From: Mycoplasmopsis edwardii
GTDB lineage: Bacteria > Bacillota_I > Bacilli_A > Mycoplasmatales > Metamycoplasmataceae
Length of the DNA stretch: 64,000 bases
Reading direction: 5' to 3'
Assembly (NCBI RefSeq): GCF_900476105.1
Contig: NZ_LS991951.1
Span: forward strand, 248,001 to 312,000
In this document: positions 11,530 through 22,100 of the stretch, piece after piece
How the letters are laid out: each line of letters starts with the position of its first letter
How positions within the stretch are numbered: the stretch's first letter is position 1
Notes under the pieces: generated by a model
Databases searched by the model: none
Seen by the model: only the letters and a program-made list of their open reading frames with translations
What the model was told of the DNA's origin: nothing
Translations under genes and position numbers: made by a program

Positions 11530-12509
11530 TAGTTAAATAATACTTCCAATATTTCTTCTATACTAATTGCACCAAAATAGTTTTTAAGATCATCTAGATT
11601 TTCGAAAAATGTTTTTAAGTTATTTTTAGAAAAGTCTTGACCAATTAATTTTTCTTCAATATAACTTGTTCCTAATAATGTTAAAAAGTCACCTTCAAAT
11701 TTAATTTCTTGAATTTTATTTTCTTTGATGTTAGCACTAATTTGTAAGATACCAGCACCAGTTTTTTTCTCACTAAAGAATGAGAATTCTGGGTTTTTGC
11801 CTAAAACTCATTCGTTTGATTCTCTTAGTTTTCTAACTTCAGCTACTTGGTCTAAATATTTTTGAGGAATGTCTAAAATTTTTGCCTGGTATTTTTCTTT
11901 CAAAAATGTTGCAAACTTTTCAATAAACTCTTGAATGGTTATTTTTTCTTCAAGTTCATTTAATAAGTTTGTAACTCTTTGCTTTGCACTTGTGATACCT
12001 TTTGATTCCATTTTTAATTTACTTGGGTTTAAGACATTTCCTAACACTGTTAAGTTAGCATTAAATAAAATTGTTCCATGGTGCACAATTTTATTTTTAT
12101 AAATGAATTGGGCATTACCGGAGAATTTTGCATCATTAACAACCAAATCATTTCTTCCTTTAAATTGTGCATTAAGACCTAATGATTGCAAGAAACTCAA
12201 AACTGGTTCCAGGAATTTTTGATAACTTCTGTCGCTATTATTTAGTGTGATAAATGAGAAGTTTAAGTTACCTAAATCATGGTAAACTGCACCTCCTCCT
12301 GAAAGTCTTCTATATAACCCAATTTTTTGCTCTTCTAAAACATTGAATTTTACTTCTTTATAAGCGTTTTGGTTTCTACCGATAATTACATCATTTGCAT
12401 GTTGATATAAGAAGATAACATCTTCAGTATTATCTTGATCTTTTGTAATGATTTCTTCAAGTACTAAATTGAAAAATGGTGAATACTCTTTACTAATATA
12501 TATTTTCAT
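11529..12509 (-). CDS. lplA: Lipoate-protein ligase A
   Basis: The 326-residue enzyme attaches lipoate to the lysine of lipoyl domains; the only lipoyl domain seen in this window is that of PdhD. It has the LplA signatures RRLSGGGAVYHDLGNLNFS (about residues 68-86), GRNDLVVNDAKFSGNAQ with the lipoyl-AMP-contacting Lys, and HHGTILFN. Beyond about residue 235 it has the small C-terminal accessory domain of bacterial LplA, reached through an in-frame TGA. AAGGAG lies ahead of the ATG, inside the stop of the preceding small gene. Mycoplasmas depend on scavenged lipoate, which makes this gene the link to the pdh operon. Confidence 0.92.
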
Positions 12510-12510
12510 A

Positions 12511-12831
12511 TTACTCCTTATTAATTAAATCAAAGCTTGTAATGCTTTTAAATTGTTTTAAAAAGTTTGCTTTTTCTTCTGTTTTTAAGTTTAAATTATC
12601 AATTCCAAAAATATTAATTTGACCATAATCTCATCTTTTCTGATATCTATTTTTATCTAATAAGAATAATAAATCTTCAATGAATCAATCAAAGTATGAA
12701 GCGTTATATTTAATATCCCTTAAAAGTCCATTAATCTTAATATCAATAGTTCTGTTTGCATGATTTAAAATACTTAAATCGAATGATAATTCTAGCTCTT
12801 TACTAGCTATTGTTTGATATAAATTACTCAT
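12511..12831 (-). CDS. Small hypothetical protein, first gene of the lplA operon
   Basis: A 106-residue protein with two in-frame TGA codons, which explains why it is easily missed. It starts MSNLYQTIASKELELSFDLS and is mixed charged and hydrophobic, without a signal peptide or clear membrane span. Its stop codon lies one base before the lplA ATG, and its last codons form the lplA ribosome-binding site, so it belongs to the operon. I do not recognise the family. Support rests on its code-4 frame, its position and normal codon use. Confidence 0.7.
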
Positions 12832-12893
12832 AATATATTAAATTATAAACTTTTATATTTATTTTCTAAGGTTATTAAATATTATTCGATAAA

Positions 12894-12921
12894 AAAAAGT
12901 CATGCTTAAGCACGACCTTTT
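12894..12921 (-). terminator. Terminator of the PTS operon
   Basis: An imperfect hairpin (GTCATGCT / AGCACGAC on the plus strand) lies just after the PTS stop and is followed on the minus strand by a long T-run. Confidence 0.65.
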
Positions 12922-12927
12922 AAATTA

Positions 12928-14583
12928 TTATAATTCTTTGCCAATGTTTGCAACTATTTCGTTGTTTAATGATTCTGCTTCAACACCAATAATTGCTTGG
13001 AAAGAAGTGTCTGACATTTTAGCTAATCCAAAAGCACCTGCTTTTTTAATTAACTCTTCATCAACTTTTGAACCATCTTTAACAACGTATCTTAATCTAG
13101 TTGAACAATTATTGTATTCAACAATGTTATCTCATCCACCAAAACCTTGAACAATTTGTTTAGCTTTTGTTGAGAACCCTGAAGATTGTTCTGATGCTTC
13201 TTGTGCTTTTTCTTCTTGTAAGATAACACCTGCACCACGTCCTGGAGTTGCTAAGTTTAATTTTTTGATTAAGTATTTTCCAATAAAGAAGTAACTTGCT
13301 GCTGTTAATAATCCGATTGGAATAATTCAAGCAGGGTTAGCGAATACTCTTGCTGCACCTGTGAAGTTTGAATCGTTAATAATTGCCATTGATTTAGGAA
13401 TTGAAGTAATGTAGTCCATTAATCCAGCTGAGAATCCAAATCCTAATTGAATTCCAAATGCACCAGTAATGAATGCAAATACACCAGTTAAAACGGCATG
13501 TACAAAATATAATAAAGGAGAAGCATATAAGAATGCAAATTCAATTGGTTCTGTAATTCCAGAAAGGAAGCTAACTAAAGCTGCTGAACCAAATAAAGCA
13601 ATAACTCTTGTTCTTTGAACTTTGTTTTCTGCAGTATATACAAACGCTGCAACTAATGCAGGCAATCCAAACATCATCATTGGGAAGAATCCAGCTTGGA
13701 AGATTCCACCTGGGTTATCTTTTGCAACACCTTGTAAGAAGATGAAGATATCACCATTTACAGTTTCACCAGCTTTAGCACCTTCTTTAGCTCATGAACC
13801 TAATTGGAATCAGAATAAGTTGTTAGGAATGTGGTGTAATCCAAATGGAATTAATAAACGGTTAATAAATCCATATACACCCATAATTGAAGCTCTTGTA
13901 AATCTTGTTCCAAGTGTTGCTTTTTCTCCAACACTTGTTGCATCTGAAAGAGCTTTAGAAATTAAGTAAATTAGATAAGCAATTCATGGGAAAACGATTG
14001 CTCAAATTATTGAGAATACTGTTGCTGCAATGATTGCTAAAGCAGGAATTAGTCTTTTTCCTGAGAAAAATCCTAATACTTTAGGTAATTCAACACTGTT
14101 TGTTCTATTGTAAATGTAAGCAACTAATGCACCAACAAAAATAGAAGTTAAAATGTTGTTTCCTAAGATTGCATCATATTTACCACCAAATAAAGCTTTG
14201 AAACCTACAATTCCGTTTCCAAAGTTAACTTGATTGTAAAATTGATCTGCTAAAAACGGAACTAAGAAAGTTGTTATTAATACAGCAATCAATCCTGCAA
14301 ATGCAGCTTCACCACGTTTATCTTTTGAAAAACCAAAAGCTAAACCTACTGCAAAGATTAAGTGTAAATTGTCAAATACAATTCCACCACTTTTAATTGT
14401 TATTGTTTGCACAATATTTGCGAATTGTGTTTGTGTTGGGATTTCAGCACCTATTCTTAATAAAATAGCTGCTACAGGTAAAATCGCAATTGGGAACATT
14501 AAAGTTGACCCAATTTTGCTCAACACCTGCATCATCTTTTTAAAGATATTTTGTTGAGGTTTTAAATGACTTAGAGCACTCAT
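12928..14583 (-). CDS. PTS transporter subunit EIICB, N-acetylglucosamine/glucose family
   Basis: The 551-residue membrane protein imports and phosphorylates a sugar. The EIIC domain fills about residues 1-450 and shows the glucose-superfamily motif RLLIPFGLHHIPNNLFWFQ, then VNGD and the GITEPIEFAFLY substrate-site loop. The C-terminal EIIB domain has its phosphocysteine in NNCSTRLRYVVKD. There is no EIIA domain, so EIIA must come from another gene. The family covers glucose, GlcNAc, maltose and MurNAc carriers; the divergent murQ-nagA-nagB genes favour an amino sugar. It overlaps the upstream small membrane gene by one base. Confidence 0.9.
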
Positions 14584-14873
14584 TATTTTCTACCTCCTGA
14601 TTTTGCCATTGAACGAACTAACGCTTTTTTAGAAATGTAAATTTGAACAACGACTGTTGAAACGATTGCACTAAAGAATACTATTAAGAACATTAAAGCT
14701 ACTGAAGCTACAATATTAGAATGTCTTTTAATTCCATCTTCGTCAACTGGAGCTTTATATAATGTTGATAATAAAACTAGTGCAATTAATAATAAAGCTC
14801 ATAATGCTCAAAGACCAATGTAGATTCATTGAAACTTGTGAACTTTATTCAAGAAACTGATTTTATTTAACAT
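14583..14873 (-). CDS. Small two-span membrane protein co-transcribed with the PTS gene
   Basis: A 96-residue protein with two hydrophobic segments (about residues 16-38, WIYIGLWALWALLLIALVLL, and about 59-82, SVALMFLIVFFSAIVSTVVV) and a basic C-terminus. It has three in-frame TGA codons. An AAAGG ribosome site precedes the ATG, and its stop overlaps the PTS ATG by one base (TAATG), so the two are translationally coupled. I do not recognise the family. Position suggests a partner or chaperone of the transporter, which is inference only. Confidence 0.75.
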
Positions 14874-14898
14874 TTTTAAACCTTTCTAAAAATACTAG

Positions 14899-14917
14899 GA
14901 GTGAGTTTCTCCCACTC
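14899..14917 (-). promoter_or_regulatory. Small hairpin in the leader of the PTS operon
   Basis: GAGTG and CACTC arms with an inner GAG/CTC pairing form a bulged stem upstream of the 96-residue membrane gene. There is no T-tract; the function is unknown. Confidence 0.3.
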
Positions 14918-15015
14918 ATAATAATTGTAAACCTATTTATAAAAATATTTCAAACCATTCAGTTTAATTCACTTTTTTTGCGTTTTTCCCTATTTTTATA
15001 TGAAAATTTTTCCAC

Positions 15016-15038
15016 AAAGTGAATGAATCATTCACTTT
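15016..15038. promoter_or_regulatory. Perfect palindrome, likely operator of the amino-sugar locus
   Basis: An 11-base inverted repeat with a one-base centre (AAAGTGAATGA / TCATTCACTTT) sits between the divergent PTS operon and murQ, about 50 bases before murQ. A further TTCACTTTTTT half-site lies near 14970. A TAGAAT-like -10 follows at 15062-15067 for murQ. Palindromes in this place usually bind a dimeric repressor that controls both directions; no repressor gene is adjacent. Confidence 0.55.
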
Positions 15039-15086
15039 TTAACATTTTTGCACCATAGTACTAGAATAAAAGCGAAGTGAGGCACA

Positions 15087-15947
15087 ATGAAAGAACTAGA
15101 TAAATTAAGTATTAAAAATCTTGTAAATTTATTTAATGAAACAAATTTAGAGGTGCATCAAGCATTAAAAAATATTGAAGGTGACCTTGAGCTAATAATT
15201 CAAAAAATAATAAAAACTATTCAAAATAGAGGAAGAGTAATTTATGTAGGTGCTGGATCCAGCGGAAGAATTGGATTGCTTGATGCATTAGACGTTTTAC
15301 CTACTTTTAATGAAGAAAATTGATTTACTTATTCCATGGCTGGTGGCAACCAAGCGGTTTTAAAATCACTTGAAGGATTTGAAGATGATTATCAACTTGG
15401 TTTTAATGATGCAAAACGAATGAATGTAAATCAAAAAGACTTAATAATAGGTCTTTCAGCTTCAGGTAATACTAAATATATTAAAGGTTTTTTTGACTTT
15501 GGAAAGTCTCAAAATGCTTACAATGTTTTAATTGAAAATAAACTTGGCGGTGCTTGTGAAGGTGTTAGTGACTTTATATTATTTGTCGATACCGGTAAAG
15601 AAATAATTGATGGTTCAACTAGGTTAAAAGCTGCAACTGCACAAAAATTAATTTTAAATATGTTCTCAAGCATTGGTGCAATTAAAAATAATAAAGTTTA
15701 CAATGATTTAATGATAGATTTAACACCTATTAATGAAAAACTTGTTTTAAGAAGCTATCAAATTATTAGCTTAATTAATAATGTATCATTAGAAAAGGCA
15801 AAAGAATATTATGAACTAGCTGATTATAATATTAAACAAGCTTGCGTTATGCTGAAGTATAATATTAATAAAGAAAGCGCTAAAAATCTATTAGATAAAT
15901 CAAATAATAATTTAAGAAAGGCACTTGAAAATGGAATCAATAATTAA
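15087..15947 (+). CDS. murQ: N-acetylmuramic acid 6-phosphate etherase-like SIS-domain protein
   Basis: MurQ cleaves the lactyl ether of MurNAc-6-phosphate to give GlcNAc-6-phosphate, the substrate of the next gene. The 286 residues match family length. Motifs are GAGSSGRIGLLDA of the SIS fold, AGGNQAVLKSLEGFEDD with the second catalytic Glu, GLSASGNT, and the diagnostic GSTRLKAATAQKLILNM. Where MurQ has the first catalytic Glu in DASExPPT, this protein reads DALDVLPT, an Asp. A GAAGTGAGG ribosome site precedes the ATG. It overlaps nagA by 17 bases. One TGA (ENWFTY) codes for Trp. Confidence 0.85.
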
Positions 15948-17040
15948 AGATGTTAAAGTAATTAATCCTGATAGCACTATTAATAATGCTGATGTTATTA
16001 TTGAAAATAATTTTATTAAAGAAATAATCCCAAAAAGCGGAGAAGGCTCAATGCTTTTAATCCCTGGATTTATTGATACTCATATTCATGGAATGGGTAA
16101 TTATGATGTTATGGAAGGCGCAAAAGCATTACAAAATATCTCAACACAACTTTCCCGTTATGGTACAACCTCATTTATGCCTACATTAATGACTAATTCT
16201 TGAGAAACAATTATTAAATCATTAAAAGAAATAGCTCATAATGAATTTTGAGTTTCAAGAAACCTTGGTTTTCACATTGAAGGCCCTTTTATAGGTAATG
16301 ATAAAAAAGGAGCTCATAAGCAAGAATTCTTACTGAAGGCAACAAAACAAAGAATTAAACAACTTGCAGTAGAAAGTGAATATAATCTTAAAAAAATCTC
16401 ATTTGACCCAAGTATGATGAGTATTAAAAACTTCAAGTTCATGCAAGAAGAACTTCACATTATAGGCTCAATTGGTCATTCAAGCGCTAGTTATGCTTTA
16501 GCTGAAGAATTCTTTAAAAATGGATGTACTTTAGTTTGTCATTTATGAAATGCAATGTCTGGAGTTGATTCAAGAAATCCAGGTATTGCTCAAGCAGCAC
16601 TTTATCATGATGATGTTTATACAGAATTAATTATCGACTTTGTACATAGTTCTAAAGAAACAATTTTATTTACAATTAAAAACAAAACGCCAGATAAAAT
16701 TATAGCTGTATCTGATGCAATAAAACCTGCGTATTATGAAGATGGAGAAAATATCTCTGGTGGAGTACCTGTATTTAAAAAAGGTAAATTAATCACCTTA
16801 TTAAATACAAACACAATTGCGGGTTCTGGAATAATGATTTACGATGCATTTGTTAATTTAGTAAAAATAGGAATCTCACTTAATGATGCAGTTAAAATGA
16901 CTTCATATAATGCCGCAAAGCATCTTGGGCATTGCAAATTAGGTAAAATTGAGAAAAACTTTTTAGCAGATTTTATAATCATGAATCCAAAAAATTACAA
17001 AATTAAGTCAGTTTATATTGATGGAAGAAGGATAAAGTAA
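15931..17040 (+). CDS. nagA: N-acetylglucosamine-6-phosphate deacetylase
   Basis: NagA removes the acetyl group of GlcNAc-6-phosphate to give glucosamine-6-phosphate. The 369-residue amidohydrolase shows GFIDTHIHG metal ligands, HIEGPFI with the metal-binding Glu, IGHSSA, HLWNAMSG and VSDAIKP with the catalytic Asp. The ATG at 15931 is chosen because AAGAAAGG lies nine bases upstream; an in-frame TTG at 15925 would give only two more residues. It overlaps the end of murQ and is followed one base later by nagB. Several TGA codons are read as Trp. Confidence 0.92.
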
Positions 17041-17041
17041 A

Positions 17042-17782
17042 ATGAAAGTATTAATTAAACCAAACACCCAAGTTCAAGCAGAATTTGCTGCTAATCTTAT
17101 TAAAGAAGAAATCTTAGCAAAACCAGATCTTAAAATCTGTTTTGCAACTGGTAATTCACCTATTAAAACTTATCAAGAACTAATTAAAATGAACAAAAAT
17201 AAGGATGTATCATTTTCAAAAGTTACTTCGTTTAATCTTGATGAATATGTAGGCATTCAAAAAGAAAATAAATGCTCATATCATTACTTCATGCATAAAA
17301 CCTTATTTGATTATATTGATATAAATAAAGCAAATATTAATTTACCAAATGGAATTGGAAATATTGTTGATAACTCAAACAAATATGAAGCCTTAATTAA
17401 AGAAAAAGGTGGAATTGATTTAATGATTTTAGGTATTGGTAAAAATGCTCATATAGCCTTTAATGAACCAGGTTCATTACCAACTGAAAGAACAAGAGAA
17501 GTGAAATTAACAAAAAGCACAATAGACGCAAACAAAATTTATTTTGATAGTGAAAATGATGTTCCTAAAACAGCAATTTCCATGGGTATTAAAACAATTT
17601 TAGAGGCCAAAAAAATCATTTTATTAGCTGACGGAGAATCAAAGGCAAAAGCATTATTTGATACAATTTTTGGTGAAGTAAGTCCTGAAATTCCTTCGAG
17701 TTATTTAAAAACACATCCAGATGTTACTTTAATAGTTGATGAAAGTTCGGCAAAAATGATTTTAGAAAAAGTTAAAAAATAA
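17042..17782 (+). CDS. nagB: Glucosamine-6-phosphate deaminase
   Basis: NagB converts glucosamine-6-phosphate to fructose-6-phosphate and ammonia, joining amino sugars to glycolysis. The 246-residue protein has ATGNSPIKTY, the NLDEYVG catalytic-base motif and GIGKNAHIAFNEPGS, where most family members read GxDGHIAFNEP. Length matches the short monofunctional forms. It begins one base after nagA with an AAGGATAAAG ribosome region inside nagA and completes murQ-nagA-nagB. Confidence 0.93.
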   Translation: MKVLIKPNTQVQAEFAANLIKEEILAKPDLKICFATGNSPIKTYQELIKMNKNKDVSFSKVTSFNLDEYVGIQKENKCSYHYFMHKTLFDYIDINKANINLPNGIGNIVDNSNKYEALIKEKGGIDLMILGIGKNAHIAFNEPGSLPTERTREVKLTKSTIDANKIYFDSENDVPKTAISMGIKTILEAKKIILLADGESKAKALFDTIFGEVSPEIPSSYLKTHPDVTLIVDESSAKMILEKVKK

Positions 17783-17788
17783 TTATTA

Positions 17789-17812
17789 GTGCACCATGGG
17801 TGTGCTTTTAAT
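17789..17812 (+). terminator. Terminator after nagB
   Basis: Seven-pair stem GTGCACC / GGTGTGC, including G-U pairs, with a short loop and a T-tract, ends the murQ-nagA-nagB operon. Confidence 0.65.
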
Positions 17813-19043
17813 TTATGAAGTATATGAAAAAATACCATAAATGAAACAGGTGCAAGAACATTCTTGAGCGAAGTGGTTTTAAAAGATTACAATAAATACT
17901 TTAAGTCAGATTTTTCAATTGAAAAAGGTGGTTTTGAAGATTATTATAAAGACCCTTCAAAACAAGTGAAAGATAAGAAAATTGATTTATTAACCGTTGT
18001 GGGAATGTTTTTTAACTGGTTTTGACGCTCCATGACTAAACACATTATTTGTAGATAAAAACCTTAAATATCATGGTTTAATTCAAGCTTTCTCAAGAAC
18101 AAATAGAATTTTAGGTAAAAGCAAAGCATTTGATAATATTGTTTGCTTTAGAGACCTAATCGCTAATACACAAAGAGCAATTGAGATTTTTGGTGATGAA
18201 AATAGTGCAAACATTATTTTAGAAAAATCATATAATGATTATATTTATTGTTTCGAAGATCCAATTACCCAAAAAAGATATAAAGGATTTGTCGAAATTT
18301 CGGAAGAGCTTAATGAGAAATTTAGTGATCTTTCTAAAATTGAATTCTAAAAAGATAAACTTGAATTTGTTAAATTATTTGGTCAATTCTTAGTACTACA
18401 AAATAAATTAAGAAACTACTTTGAGTTTAAAAGTTTTGACCAAATATTAACTCCAAGACAAATTCAAGACATGAAGGCTTTTTATCTTGATTTCAAAAAC
18501 CAATTCAAGAATGAAGAAAGATCTAGACAACAAGAAGAGCAAGGTTTTGCATTTGATGAAGTTGTTTTCTACATTGATCTTTTACGTACAGATGAAATTA
18601 ATTTAGACTACATTTTTAGCTTAATTTATGATGAAAATCGTCTTAAAAATCTTTCAATTGACCAAATCAAAAGGATGATTAGATCAAGTATTGGATTAAG
18701 GGCAAAAGAAGAATTAATTATTAATTTTATTGAAAAAGAAATCGCTTTAAAAAATATTAAATCAAAAGAAGAAGTTATTACAAAATTTTATGAATATGCC
18801 CAAAATATAGGTGAAAAAGAAATTCAGTCAATGATAAACGAAATGAAACTAGACTCAACAAAATCACAGGAAGTAATTAAAGCATGAATTGTTAACGGAA
18901 ATGTTGAAACTCTTGAAACTAACTTTAATGAAATTTTACCTAAAGTTTCTCGTATTGGCAGAAAAAGAAAAACGATAAAAGATAAAGTTATTGAGAAAGC
19001 CAATCAGTTAGTAGAAATTTTCAATGAAATCTTCTATAAATAA
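17808..19043 (+). pseudogene. Type I restriction enzyme R subunit (hsdR), 3' remnant
   Basis: The region translates to the helicase motor end and C-terminal domain of HsdR: NETGARTFLSEVVLKDY, then DLLTVVGMF, TGFDAPWLNTLFVDKN and LIQAFSRTNRI. It is broken in at least three ways: the N-terminal two thirds are gone, one extra T in the run at 18008-18013 shifts the frame between GMF and TGFD, and TAA at 18348-18350 interrupts the second part. The last 230 residues are open to the stop at 19041. No hsdS or hsdM is adjacent. The frame resumes exactly after the shift, so the decay looks recent. Confidence 0.85.
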
Positions 19044-19052
19044 CTTCTTTAT

Positions 19053-19084
19053 AGCACAAACATATATGTTTGTGCTTTTTTAGT
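19053..19084 (+). terminator. Strong terminator after the hsdR remnant
   Basis: A perfect 24-base palindrome (AGCACAAACAT / ATGTTTGTGCT around AT) is followed by a T-tract. Confidence 0.85.
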
Positions 19085-19124
19085 TCTTTAACTTATTTTA
19101 ACTCAAAAATTAAAAAGAAAATAG

Positions 19125-19130
19125 TATAAT
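19125..19130 (+). promoter_or_regulatory. Probable -10 element of the large DUF31 protease gene
   Basis: A consensus TATAAT lies 30 bases before the ATG at 19161, with a GAGGAG ribosome site between them. No clear -35 is visible, as is usual in mycoplasmas. Confidence 0.5.
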
Positions 19131-19160
19131 GATAAAGATTAATAATGAGGAGTAAGTAAA

Positions 19161-22100
19161 ATGAATGATAAAAAGAAAAAGAAAAAGCTTGCAATAGTGA
19201 TTGGTGCTGTTGTTGGAACAGCAGCTTTAATTGGAGGAACTACTGCAGGAGTTTTTTTAGGTACTAAAAAAATTAATAATCCAAGTAATAATAGTGTTGC
19301 ACAAAGAAAAGATTCATTAGAAGATATTTTAAATGATAAAAATCTTAACATCCCATCTGAGTTAAGAGTTTATTTATCATCAATGTCATCAGAAGAAATA
19401 GAAAATCAAGTTGATAAAAATAAATTAAAAAATACTTTAGTAAATTGAACAGTTATTCAAAAAACATCAAAAGAATTTTCGAACAATAAACCTACACCTA
19501 AACACTTGAAATTTATTGAAGATGCTTTAGAACTCAATTTAGCAAATTTACAAACATCAAAATCTAAACTTGAAAAATCAATTAACAAAAATGATAAAGA
19601 AGCATTTTTACATTTAATGGATAAATCAAATGAAGTTAAAGCATTAGAAAATGATTTTTCAAATTTAAAAAAATATTTAAACCTAACTAAAAATGATTTT
19701 GCAAATATTGAAAAATTATTAAATAAAAATGAATCAATATTTAGTGTAGAAGGTAAAAAATTAATTAATCAAAAATTAATTGATGATTTTAAGGTGTCAA
19801 AAAACTTAAATATAAATTATAAAAAATTAATTGACCTAGATCAAAAAGCAACAGAATTACTTGAAGCTATTAAACCAATTAAAGCCAAACCAAATAAAAA
19901 TGAGAAAGAACAAGCAATTGTTGATAAATTTAACATTATCTTTAATTCACAAAACATTCTTAAAGATAACAAAGTATTAGAAGATAATACAACTCAAGAA
20001 ATTTCGTTTTTAATTGATGAAATTAATAATCAATCATCAAGTTCAAATGATAATCAAATTAATGAAGCTAAACAAAATGCAAAAGCATATATTAACTCAT
20101 TATCTAACTTATCAAATTCACTAAAAAGCAAATATATTCAGGAAGTTGATAAAAATAATATTGAATCATCGATTAATGCCCTTAAATCTAGAGCTAAACT
20201 TTATGATGATGTAGCCATAAAAATTATCAGTGCAATTGCGAAAGCAAATGAATTAAAAAGTACCCAAAAATATATCAATGCTACAAATAAACAAGAATTT
20301 GATAACAAACTTGCGCAAATTCAAACACTTTTAGAATCGAATAAATTAAGAGCAAATGATGCATACATCAAAAATAACTCAAATATTGAGAACATTAAAC
20401 AAGACTTAAATGATTTAGAAACATTATCAAGCGAATTAAACGGACAAGAACCAAGTGATGATATCGAAAGGTTTAAACAAGATGTTGAAAGCAAATTAAC
20501 ATCATCAATTAGTGAAAGAGCAAAAGCTTATTCCCTTGAAAATCTTTTATACAGCACAATGATTACAAAAGAAAATAAAGAGCTTTTCATTGATGAAAAC
20601 AAGGTTGACGGAGTTGAATTAACTTTTAAAGATGTATTTGTTTCTCCGAACAATATTAATGAGTTAAATGTTGTTTATAAAGCTCAAAGTAAAACTAATA
20701 CTGGTCTAGTAACTGATGTTGTAGAAAAAGTTGTTTTCAGAAAAGACTTTAATGAAAAATTAAGATCATTATCATTTAATAACCTAGACGAATTATTTGA
20801 TTTTAATTATCAATCATTTAATGAATATTTTGCAAGTGAACTATCAACCAAAAAAGAGGAAATTATTACTTTATTTAAAAAGAAAATTCCAAACATAAAT
20901 GGATTTTTCTCTTTTGAAGTTAATAAAGATGAGCTATTTTATGAAAACAACAAACTTGGATTTAACGTTGATTTTTACTTTAATTCTAAAAAGGTTAAAA
21001 CTCTTAAATTATTAACTGCCCAAAATGTTGAGTTTAATGATGAATTTTGAAAAGGTATAACTTTTGATTTTAGTGATGAATTCAAACAAAGTAGTTACTA
21101 TCAAAATCCTAATAGCATTTTTTATGATGCTGAAGCTATGAAAGTTTGAACTAAGCAAGCAACTGCATTTAACACATGATTTACTTTAAACGTATTCAAT
21201 CCAGCGAAACAAACTTTTGCTAACCTTTCTTCAAAAGAACTTGATTCTGTTGTGAATTTAGTTAATCCAACTTCTTCAAGTAAACAAAATGCATTGTCAC
21301 CTGATGAAGTTAAACAAATAATGGGTAAAGTCAAACAAAACTTGCATACTAAATTATTTAATATTAAAGCAAACGGTGCTACATATCGTTTGGTTGATTT
21401 TGATTCAGAACATATTTTTGACTCTCAAAGAACCTCAACTAACCAAGCGAAATTTAAATTTATGGTTACCAAAAATGGTCAAACAAAAGAAAAGATTGTT
21501 ACAGTTTACACAAAACAAGAAAATCCAAATGAACAAGACATTAGAGACCTTAAATATTTAAGGGATTTAATTGAAACATCAACAAAAGAAGATGCTTCAG
21601 GAATTTTAAAATTAATAAAAGTTAAAAATCCATCACAAACACATAATCAAGTAAATTCAAAAGATGCTGTCGAAGCATTTAATACCTTATATGAATTGCC
21701 GAAAAAAGGTAAATTTGAAATTTATGCGCATTCATTAGCAGAACACACAAATATTGTAAATAGTAATGTGGGTGGTACTGCAAAAATTCGTTTTTGAATT
21801 AAGGAAAATGGAACACCATTAGATGAAAGCAACAATCAATATGGGTTTATTTTCGGAATTAATAGAAGTGGTACATATACATTTACTTCTACAAGCTTAG
21901 GTTCTTTTGCCAAAACAATTCAATACTTTAAGCCATTAACATACAGAGATTTAAAACCTGCAAATCAAAGTGAATGATTTAAATCAAGCGACTTTGCTGA
22001 ATCCACAACAAGAATTGATAATGCACACAAAAATCTTATTGATTCAATAAATAGTACAAACTTTGAATATAGAAGGGTTGATGGTTCAATAGTTCGTAAT

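Noticed and set aside
13622-13969. A 115-residue plus-strand frame within the PTS gene
   Set aside because: It is antisense to the EIIC domain with its GLHHIPN motif and has no ribosome site.
19173-19190. Hexamer repeat AAAAAG x3 at the start of the large DUF31 gene as a phase-variation tract
   Set aside because: The unit is six bases, so slippage keeps the frame; it only codes for a Lys-rich start.
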